Below, one piece after another: positions 56,786 to 64,000 of a stretch of 64,000 nucleotides of DNA. The notes beneath the pieces are model-generated. The model saw only the letters and a program-made list of their open reading frames with translations, had not been told where the DNA came from and ran no database searches. Position 1 is the first letter of the stretch. Each line of letters starts with the position of its first letter. A program made the translations under genes and the position numbers. The stretch is taken from positions 1,612,001 to 1,676,000 of the forward strand of contig NC_063016.1 of assembly GCF_020509005.1 (NCBI RefSeq), written 5' to 3'. Source of the DNA: Fulvia fulva. Lineage: Eukaryota > Ascomycota > Dothideomycetes > Mycosphaerellales > Mycosphaerellaceae.

Positions 56786-59700
56786 CTAGCCCTTCGCGTT
56801 CCACTTATCGTTGTACGCATTAACCGCCACAGCAACCTGCTTGTACAACCAATTCCTGCTCTGCTCGTCCGCGATAGGAACAAAAGGCCCATTGGTTCCT
56901 CCCTTCAAGATGATACTCATACCAGTTCTCTCCTTGCTGATCGTTTGGATGTCCTTCAATGGCACTTCCCACTCACTGGTGAGACGCTTAGCCCTCACCA
57001 GCATAATGGCATTGTACGTGATCATCACCAGCATGCTCGCCTCCGCCTGTTGTGCTGCGCGTGCACCACCGCTGCCGCTGGGAGACGAAGGACAGGTAGG
57101 GCTGGAGAGGTTGCCCTGCGAGCCTGAGTTAAGCTCGAGGTGGGCAATGTACTGCTCGTTGAAGTATTTGCCGTTGTCGAGGGTCCTGAGCCAGAATTGG
57201 CCGAGAGCTTCGCGTTGGCTGTATGGACGGACGATGCCATCTATACCGATGAAACGTGTGAGGCGGACGCGATCGAGGCCTTCTTGGTCAAAGACGGTGG
57301 TTGTGTTGCGGACGCCTTCGGCCATGCTGGATGCTAGGTCGAACGCACCAATGGCAGGCTTGGTAGCGAGACCTAGCAGACCTTTGCCCACGCCTTTGAC
57401 AAAACCGGCTGCACCTTCCTTCTCAGCGCCTTGCATGGGCTGCCTGGCGAGACCACCAATACCGCTTGCCAGACTGGACGCGAAGGCGTTGCCACCGGAA
57501 GTGATACCGTATAGAGCGTGCTTTGGCCTGTTGCGTGATCGTGACATGCGACGAGCATCCTGGAACTCCTTGTCCATACTTGCAGCAGCAAGACCTTTGC
57601 TGATGCTGCCAGTGAACTTGCTCACACTGTCACTGAGACCAAAGACCGACTTCTTGACGAAGCTGCTAGCCCCCTTTGCGATGCCGACTCCGAGGTCTTG
57701 CGGTCGATCGGTAACGAGTCCCTGGTACGGCTCGTAGAAGATGTCCGCCACACCAGATGAGATGTTGTTGAAGAGACCAACAGGGTTGCCCAAGAAATCA
57801 GCAGATCCAATCACTATGTGGACCTGTCGCAAGCTCTCCTGTACGTAGTGGCTTTGTATGTTGGCAATCAGAGCACCAGTGCTCAAGCGCGCATTCTCCA
57901 GCATGAGAGCATTGTAGCGGATCGGTGCATCGTTGACGTTGCCGATAGACATGGTCAGGACGTTGACGGCGAACATGAATGGGTTGCTCGACGAGCTTCC
58001 TGTATCCTCGGCATTGATTCGCTCGGTTCGGACGAAGGACAGATCGAACTGCATCGGCTGTAGGTGCAACAGCTCGAAGTAGATGTCCTGTCCTCCTTGC
58101 TGCTGTGTAGGTTCTGGTACCTCAAGACTGTCTGGTGCAAGCTGACCTTCCTTTTCTTCGGTCCAGCTTGCGCCGGGGACCTTGGTGAAGTCAAGGACCG
58201 CGAAGATGAAGTCCTCGTCGATCTCAATGGTCATTTGTTGCATCAAGAATGTAGCATATTTGATGTACAAGACGCCATAAGAATCGTCCTTGACTCTGGT
58301 AACTGTGGTCCGGAATATGGGATGTACTTCCATCTCTTTGCCGGTCTTGGGTACCACACTGGGGTAGAAGATCAACGGGAAGATACCGCCATAGAGCTGA
58401 TTATCAATCTGTATCCACTTGATGGTCAATGCCACTGTTTGGTAAAGTGGTGAGTCTGTGTACTTGAGTTCGATATCCCTCCAAGTGGCATAAACCAACT
58501 CGCGAAGTTGCGAATTGACCAAAGACAGTCCGATGCCAGCGAAGCGAATGGTCGCTCTCATGGTAACGTCGGTGTCCTGCTCTTTGACCTCGAAGCCTGC
58601 AGTAGTAGACTGACTGGCTGCTGCTGGCTTCTGCTTGTACAGGCTCATATGCGGCTTGTAATTGCTCATGACAAGAGTCTGCGTTGGCCCATCTGCGACT
58701 ACGTTGAGGTCGATGATCTTTTGCCTGTTAGGCTCGCCCTGCTTAGCAGGCACCCTCATTGGTATCAGGTTGCCTATCTCTGCCAACTTCACGTGTCGCT
58801 CTTTGCCGTTACTGCTGATGACTAAGGTTTTGTTCTTGGTCGATGGATAGTCCCAGGCGTATGGCATGATGCTTCTCGGCGGTAGCCTGTAGCGGATCGG
58901 CTTCCAGCCAGAGCTCCTGTCCTCTTCATCTTCGTCAACATTGGGGTTGGCCTGCCAGAACAGGAACTCTTGGTCGCTCTCGTTTCTCATAGAAAATGGC
59001 CAATGTTTGGTCTCGAGGCTCAAGTGCAAATAGATCATTGCATTCTCCATCAGAATCTCCACACGAATGAGCTTCTGCCGCTCGCCAGTCTTTGCCAGCT
59101 TGACGTGGACGCTGCCCATGTTTGCAATGTCGAAGGGTGATGACCAAGAGTTGTTCACGCCAGGGAAGCAAAGGCTCAACTGTTGCCCTGTAGTCTGCTT
59201 CAAGAAGCGCAACGGGTGCAGCTCTCCTGGCTTTAGGGTAGACGCCTCCGACGATCCGGGTTCCCGTATCTGTATCTCCTCTGATAGCTTGTTCTTCACT
59301 ATGAACCGTGGCGTGACCGCAACGACCTTCGTGAATTTGTACTTGCCTTCACCCTCAGTCACGCTGACACCACAATGCATCTCCTCGCGACCAGAGGCTG
59401 AAGGTAGCTTGACGTCTGTGTTCGCCCCGATCGCATCGAAACTAACCGGCTGACTCCAGGCAGAGTCTCCTACCTTGATCAGGGCACGATTCTTGCGATC
59501 ATCTGTGGGGAACGAGAACATGAACGGAGTCGCCCTTCGCGCATCTTCTTCAGTGTCGGCGAATGTGCCAGATCCAGCTGCAGACTTGGTACCACCAAAA
59601 TAGGCCGCCTTACTCCGGATGTCAAGCTCAAGACCAGTGCGGTTCAGGATCACGTAGGGACTGTAGATGGTGATCTTGAATGCACCGCCGCTGTCAGGTA

Positions 59701-62700
59701 CATTGTAGTAGTGTACTTTTAGTCGCAACTCCAAATTGTTGTTGTCCTTGACAGTGATGTTTTTCTCGCGCCTGAAGTCGTTCTCGTTGTTGGTGTTGAT
59801 GATTGCGAACTCGCTACTCTTAAACGGAGTGTCTTGCATATCAACGCTCATCAAGAGCAGATGTGACAGTTCAACCACGTGGACTGGGCTGACACCTCCT
59901 TTGCGCAAGAAGTTGGTCCAGTCCTTCTTCGTGTTCTTGTCGTAGATGCGATACTTGAAGTCGAAGGGAAGAAGATTCTGTACCTCGATTGGCGCCGATA
60001 AGCGCAGGCGCATGTATGGATAGACGGTGGTAAGTGGGTTGTTCTTGTCGAACGACGCTTGCATCTGGAAGTAGAATGGTGCACTCTGATCGTTGTTCTC
60101 GCCCTGGCAGGTAAGCGTGCGGACGGGACGCTTGAGCAAATCTTTCCAGAACAGACGCTCGTTCGACCAAGTATAGCCGAATCCTTGATCGGGCCGTACG
60201 ACCAGCGAGTGCATGAAGGCAGCACCGACAGGAGCTGGTCGGCTCTCGCCCGGTGCAATCTTCTCGATCTTGAGGAGATGCCCCTCATCTGGGCTATAGA
60301 CGCCGATTTCAAGCGGGATCTGAGTGTGGTTTTCCACGAGCATGGGCGATCGCAAAGTGATGTACTTCACGTTGTCTGTGCCAAGTTTGACTTCCACGAG
60401 CATGCGGTGCTGCACCTTGTCCTTCCGCGGCTTCAAGTTATAAAGCTGCTCGCCTTCACGACTGACCCGAATGCGGTCGATACTGTCAAAGCCGCTGCCT
60501 TCAAGGCGGATGCCAATGATGCCAGTCTGACCTTCTGGGGAAAGTGTCTCCCGGGTGGTAGTAGGGTCCTCGAAACGCCATGGCTTTTCTTCGCCGTCTT
60601 CGAGCTTGGCTGCTTCTCCGTCTTCACTGTGGTCTGAGCTAGCCCAGACATCAACATCGAAGCCGGTCCAATTTCGAATGCGATACGGAGCGTCATTTCC
60701 TCGTGGCTTTGATAGCACGTCTTCCTCACTCGACAGGAACGTCGCCGATTTGGATGCCAGCGCGATTGTGGCACTTGTGATGGTGAGTTCGAGACTCTTT
60801 CTCGAGTACAGCTCAAGCGATAGTTTGTCAGGGGTTGTCTCCTTCGCCATGTGGAAACCAAGCTGCCATGGCTCAATGAGCGGCTCCCAGGCCGACTTCG
60901 AGAAGTTGTACACGTTGAAGAAGGTGTCAATGCTGGTATCGGCAGTCATGTTACCAGTCCAGTCACGCACATCGACGTCGAACTTTCGGACGCTCCAATC
61001 CAGCATTGGCAATTCGTGCAAGTCGCCAATCAGCACAACACGAATACCTTCCAAAGAGATTTTCATCTCCTCGCGCTTGAGAACTGCAGATCCAACGGCA
61101 CTCTTTGCTTCGGCCTGCTTGGACGGCGTGGTCTTCTTCGTGCTGATGGTATTTGCGGTGACCTTCTGCGTCGACTTCGCACCAGATTTGAGGCCCTTCT
61201 TCGTGCTCTTTGCAGAAGCCGCCTTGACCTGATCGATCTTCTTGGGTCCTTCGTCTGCCATGCCTTTATCTTGGCTCGCTGACATGGCGGATGCTCGTTG
61301 AAAGATCTGCATAGCGAGCATGATGTCCCGAAGGGACAGGCGCAGCACGAGCGGCTCGATGTCCACCTGGATGCTGCAAAGGGAAGAATCCTCACCATAA
61401 GAGCGCATGTCTAAGGACGTCTGTATGCTAAAATCGTCCAGTATGCGTAATCGTGTGGTCTCGAACTGATCCATGCGGCAGAGAAACATGCCGATCTTCT
61501 CAACTTGTAGTGTCATGGCGTGCTGCTGTGAGACCAGTACCTGTTTCGTCCCCAGCACGATCGCTTCGGAATTGCTGATTGTAGGATTGGCGATCAGTAA
61601 GACCTGCGCATCAACAACATTAACGCGATAGGAGATCTGCATGCCGCTGCCGCTCTGGCCTTCTTGTTTGTTCTGCTCGTGCTCTGTCTCTCTTCGCTTG
61701 ACGATTTCTTTCGTGGAGACACTAGCGTCGTCTGCTTTTTCCCCATCAGCGTTCTCGTCGCTGTCTTCCTCGATAGCAAGCGGCTCGTTCTGCTTCAGGC
61801 CGTCCTGTACAAAGTTCGACACCGCAAATAGGTAGTCCAACGCCAGCACGACTCTCGGGCTATCTATGGTGAGTAAAGCAATGAGGTGTTTGTCATCTCC
61901 TCCAGATATCAATACGCTAGCCATGAACTGTTGCTTCACATCGGTGTTGATCAAGGACATGATCTTGCGGAACTTGTTTTTCTCCTGTTTCCTCGTATCC
62001 GTGATGGTGAATGACTGTATTAGGAGTTCACTTTCGAGAGCACCGTCACTGATCATGCGCAGCTTCACACTGGTCTCGTTCAGCGAGAACTTGGACAGAC
62101 TGGCGGCTTCAAGGTCGCCGACTGGCTCATCGGGCGGTCCTTGAATGAGCTCCAAGCCAACAGCTCCAATCTTGAAGACAAGATCCAATTTGGTCCAGGT
62201 GTCTTTGTCTGATCCCAGCTCCGGGTCCTGATGGGAAGGTTGACTTGGGGCATCTTCCGCAGACTTTTTCTCTTCAGCAGTCGGAACAGATTTGCCTGGC
62301 TCAACGAGGTGCTCCGGTAACTCTTCGTGCGCTTCCTCCTCTAGCTCTTCGCTGTCCTCGAGTGCAAAAGCTTGGGGAATGTTTCGAGACAGTTCCAGGA
62401 CGAATTTGAGCTGAGCTTCCGTCAACTTGAGATTCATATTCGACATGGAGCCTTCGATCTCCATATCAGGCTGCTTGAGCCCAGACCTGTGCTCAACTTG
62501 TGTGATGTTGAAGTCCAAGTTCACCTGGTCGATCATCTCCAACTCCTCAGATTTGCCCTCTGTGTAGTGAAACTCGGAGGTGAGCCTAATGTTGTGTATT
62601 CCTGCAGAAAGCTTGTTGGCTGTGTCTGTGCTGCCCTCGACCGCAGTGAACTTGTTGTTCGCGTAGATCTCACCCAAGTACGCCGTTACCACGTCTCGTT

Positions 62701-64000
62701 CCGCAGTCTCGGTCACCACCATGCGTGGGAAGGAAACGATCGGAGTGCTAATGACAATGTCGAAGTGCATCTTGCTAGCAGACTCCTGAACCTTGCTAGC
62801 TTGATTTGCAGCCGCCTGCCGAGCAGCATTGAAGATGGCCTGCATTTTGCCAAACTTGACACCAAACTCCATGATCTTTCGGAACGGCTCTGTGAGAAAG
62901 TTGATCTTAATCGAGCCAGATCGAAGATAGATCGAGCTGTCGTGGCCCGGGTAGTCTTTCGACTCGGCATCGAAGGTCTCGTAAGCGAAATCTGCGAGCT
63001 CTTCGCCTTGAATAGAGATTAGCTGTCGAAGAGCAGATTGCTCAGAAACACCCTGGTTGATGTCGTCGACAAGATCCAGAGCGCCAAGTCTGGCTCCAAC
63101 TCGCAGAGCTTTGCCGCTGAGAAAGACATTGACATCAGCGGATGTCAGACTCAGTGTGGCTAGACGGATACCATCGTTATTGAGGATGACAGCGATACGG
63201 TTGAGTTTGGCTTGGATGCGGATCTTGTCTTGGTTCGGCTGAGGCTTCTCTATCTCCTCTTCCTCATCCTCGTTGTGTTCCTTCGCGGATTGTATCTGCT
63301 GTTGGTTGCTGTCGCCGCCCGTGAACGTAACCATAACGAAATCGAGTAGAGTGAGCAATGTCTTCCGCGTGACCATAAGGTTGATCGTCGACACGGCCGC
63401 ATCAAGATTGATCTTGACACCTTCGTACTTGCTCTCAAATTCTGGGTGGTTTGGATTGACCATCTGGAAATGGATGCTCAAGAGATCTTCCTGCTTCTTC
63501 GTTTTCAGATCCTCGCTCGTGATGAGGTTCTTGAACTCTTCGGCAGGACTGTCCTCGACGTGATCTTCCACAGCGAGCTTTCTCAGCTTGACGTCGGCCA
63601 CCATGTCAAAGGCACGCTGGTAAAACTCAAGATAGAATGACTCCGCGATCAGTGCCACCAGAAGACGGTCCGGTTCCTTGCCCTCTGGGTCCGACTTGTA
63701 CAATGAGCCTTGTAGCTTGTCCACGGTAAATTTGAACTCGAAGTTGCGCTGTTGCAAGTTGACTTCGGGCGTGTCTTTGCCGTGGGCATCCTTGTTGCGT
63801 TTCAAGTCATGCTGCTTCTCTTCGGCACCCTTCTCAATCTCGTGGGCAAGGTCGTCGTTGCGACCAGACACTTGGAAAGACTTGCCTCGCGGTCTTGTTG
63901 CCTCGCTCTTGCGTCTCGCCTTCAGCTTTTCTGCATCAGCTGATTTGGGACGCTCTCTAGCTTGAGTTGGCTCGTCCTGATTGAACTTCGGTATTGCAAA
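56786..64000 (-). CDS. VPS13: VPS13 bridge-like lipid transfer protein, C-terminal 2,404 residues, incomplete at the N-terminus
   Basis: Open reading frame with no intron from the window end (64,000) to a stop at 56,786; the first residues in view continue a protein that starts outside. VPS13 carries bulk lipids between membranes at contact sites and works in vacuolar sorting, mitophagy and sporulation. In order: part of the long groove-forming repeat region; the VAB/SHR-binding region (about 60,700-58,650, including YMRLRLSAPIEVQNLLPFDF) that binds adaptors with PxP motifs; the conserved ATG2-like C-terminal region (about 57,860-57,280: GNPVGLFNNISSGVADIFYE, DLASSMAEGVRN); and a PH-like end (RPYSQREALGQFWLRTLDNG). 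Full fungal VPS13 is about 3,100-3,300 residues, so the missing N-terminus includes the chorein domain. Confidence in identity is very high. Confidence 0.97.
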   Translation of the reverse strand, partial: FAIPKFNQDEPTQARERPKSADAEKLKARRKSEATRPRGKSFQVSGRNDDLAHEIEKGAEEKQHDLKRNKDAHGKDTPEVNLQQRNFEFKFTVDKLQGSLYKSDPEGKEPDRLLVALIAESFYLEFYQRAFDMVADVKLRKLAVEDHVEDSPAEEFKNLITSEDLKTKKQEDLLSIHFQMVNPNHPEFESKYEGVKINLDAAVSTINLMVTRKTLLTLLDFVMVTFTGGDSNQQQIQSAKEHNEDEEEEIEKPQPNQDKIRIQAKLNRIAVILNNDGIRLATLSLTSADVNVFLSGKALRVGARLGALDLVDDINQGVSEQSALRQLISIQGEELADFAYETFDAESKDYPGHDSSIYLRSGSIKINFLTEPFRKIMEFGVKFGKMQAIFNAARQAAANQASKVQESASKMHFDIVISTPIVSFPRMVVTETAERDVVTAYLGEIYANNKFTAVEGSTDTANKLSAGIHNIRLTSEFHYTEGKSEELEMIDQVNLDFNITQVEHRSGLKQPDMEIEGSMSNMNLKLTEAQLKFVLELSRNIPQAFALEDSEELEEEAHEELPEHLVEPGKSVPTAEEKKSAEDAPSQPSHQDPELGSDKDTWTKLDLVFKIGAVGLELIQGPPDEPVGDLEAASLSKFSLNETSVKLRMISDGALESELLIQSFTITDTRKQEKNKFRKIMSLINTDVKQQFMASVLISGGDDKHLIALLTIDSPRVVLALDYLFAVSNFVQDGLKQNEPLAIEEDSDENADGEKADDASVSTKEIVKRRETEHEQNKQEGQSGSGMQISYRVNVVDAQVLLIANPTISNSEAIVLGTKQVLVSQQHAMTLQVEKIGMFLCRMDQFETTRLRILDDFSIQTSLDMRSYGEDSSLCSIQVDIEPLVLRLSLRDIMLAMQIFQRASAMSASQDKGMADEGPKKIDQVKAASAKSTKKGLKSGAKSTQKVTANTISTKKTTPSKQAEAKSAVGSAVLKREEMKISLEGIRVVLIGDLHELPMLDWSVRKFDVDVRDWTGNMTADTSIDTFFNVYNFSKSAWEPLIEPWQLGFHMAKETTPDKLSLELYSRKSLELTITSATIALASKSATFLSSEEDVLSKPRGNDAPYRIRNWTGFDVDVWASSDHSEDGEAAKLEDGEEKPWRFEDPTTTRETLSPEGQTGIIGIRLEGSGFDSIDRIRVSREGEQLYNLKPRKDKVQHRMLVEVKLGTDNVKYITLRSPMLVENHTQIPLEIGVYSPDEGHLLKIEKIAPGESRPAPVGAAFMHSLVVRPDQGFGYTWSNERLFWKDLLKRPVRTLTCQGENNDQSAPFYFQMQASFDKNNPLTTVYPYMRLRLSAPIEVQNLLPFDFKYRIYDKNTKKDWTNFLRKGGVSPVHVVELSHLLLMSVDMQDTPFKSSEFAIINTNNENDFRREKNITVKDNNNLELRLKVHYYNVPDSGGAFKITIYSPYVILNRTGLELDIRSKAAYFGGTKSAAGSGTFADTEEDARRATPFMFSFPTDDRKNRALIKVGDSAWSQPVSFDAIGANTDVKLPSASGREEMHCGVSVTEGEGKYKFTKVVAVTPRFIVKNKLSEEIQIREPGSSEASTLKPGELHPLRFLKQTTGQQLSLCFPGVNNSWSSPFDIANMGSVHVKLAKTGERQKLIRVEILMENAMIYLHLSLETKHWPFSMRNESDQEFLFWQANPNVDEDEEDRSSGWKPIRYRLPPRSIMPYAWDYPSTKNKTLVISSNGKERHVKLAEIGNLIPMRVPAKQGEPNRQKIIDLNVVADGPTQTLVMSNYKPHMSLYKQKPAAASQSTTAGFEVKEQDTDVTMRATIRFAGIGLSLVNSQLRELVYATWRDIELKYTDSPLYQTVALTIKWIQIDNQLYGGIFPLIFYPSVVPKTGKEMEVHPIFRTTVTRVKDDSYGVLYIKYATFLMQQMTIEIDEDFIFAVLDFTKVPGASWTEEKEGQLAPDSLEVPEPTQQQGGQDIYFELLHLQPMQFDLSFVRTERINAEDTGSSSSNPFMFAVNVLTMSIGNVNDAPIRYNALMLENARLSTGALIANIQSHYVQESLRQVHIVIGSADFLGNPVGLFNNISSGVADIFYEPYQGLVTDRPQDLGVGIAKGASSFVKKSVFGLSDSVSKFTGSISKGLAAASMDKEFQDARRMSRSRNRPKHALYGITSGGNAFASSLASGIGGLARQPMQGAEKEGAAGFVKGVGKGLLGLATKPAIGAFDLASSMAEGVRNTTTVFDQEGLDRVRLTRFIGIDGIVRPYSQREALGQFWLRTLDNGKYFNEQYIAHLELNSGSQGNLSSPTCPSSPSGSGGARAAQQAEASMLVMITYNAIMLVRAKRLTSEWEVPLKDIQTISKERTGMSIILKGGTNGPFVPIADEQSRNWLYKQVAVAVNAYNDKWNAKG

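Noticed and set aside
56811..57737. 308-codon open frame antisense to VPS13
   Set aside because: It is the shadow of the conserved VPS13 C-terminus; no domain and poor composition.

Overview
The window is nuclear DNA of a filamentous ascomycete (Pezizomycotina, most likely a dothideomycete; the class is an inference). The evidence is short GT-AG introns (47-122 bp) in most genes, a fungal-specific transcription factor domain, a filamentous-type PKA catalytic subunit, fungal-type MFS and GT31 proteins, and a transposon island carrying the signature of repeat-induced point mutation (RIP). It has two halves that meet near 37.4-37.9 kb.

Positions 1 to about 37,350 are a gene-free nested transposon island. 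Almost every former coding frame is full of TAA/TAG stops, CA/TG are scarce and TA is abundant, while CG is kept. Target-site duplications let the layers be peeled apart. (a) A Ty3/gypsy chromovirus (1-4,674 and 9,985 to about 11,430) is split by a Tad1-like LINE (4,675-9,970; 14-bp duplication). (b) A pogo/Fot1-type deletion derivative (11,431-12,563) follows. (c) A copia element of about 5.6 kb is spread over 12,820-35,235. It is split by an inverted solo LTR, a 7.2-kb gypsy (13,849-21,063; 5-bp duplication), a second, internally deleted LINE (22,212-25,244; 11-bp duplication) that itself holds a solo copia LTR, and a 6.3-kb minus-strand gypsy with a chromodomain-like C-terminus (25,737-32,027; 5-bp duplication). 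(d) A 1.3-kb LTR element without recognisable pol (35,575-36,895) shares its terminal signals with the second gypsy.

From about 37,370 to 37,900 lie a degenerate satellite and a four-copy short repeat. Ordinary genes follow: a truncated fungal transcription factor domain protein (-), a CCDC97/DUF2052-like protein (+), a Ser/Thr-rich single-pass membrane protein (+), the PKA catalytic subunit (-), an SV2/SVOP-like MFS transporter (-) with an 883-bp intron carrying a minisatellite, a second Ser/Thr-rich single-pass membrane protein (-) with an in-frame stop or cryptic intron, a GT31-like type II glycosyltransferase (+), a conserved fungal protein of unknown function (-), and the C-terminal three quarters of VPS13 (-), which runs off the window end.

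The genes form no cluster or pathway. They are housekeeping or signalling genes (cAMP signalling, lipid transport at membrane contacts, transport, Golgi glycosylation) next to a heterochromatin-like island. I found no tRNA, rRNA or CRISPR array, and no convincingly new biological system. The strongest leads are the non-autonomous LTR element, the minisatellite intron, the truncated regulator at the island edge, and the satellite block between the two halves.
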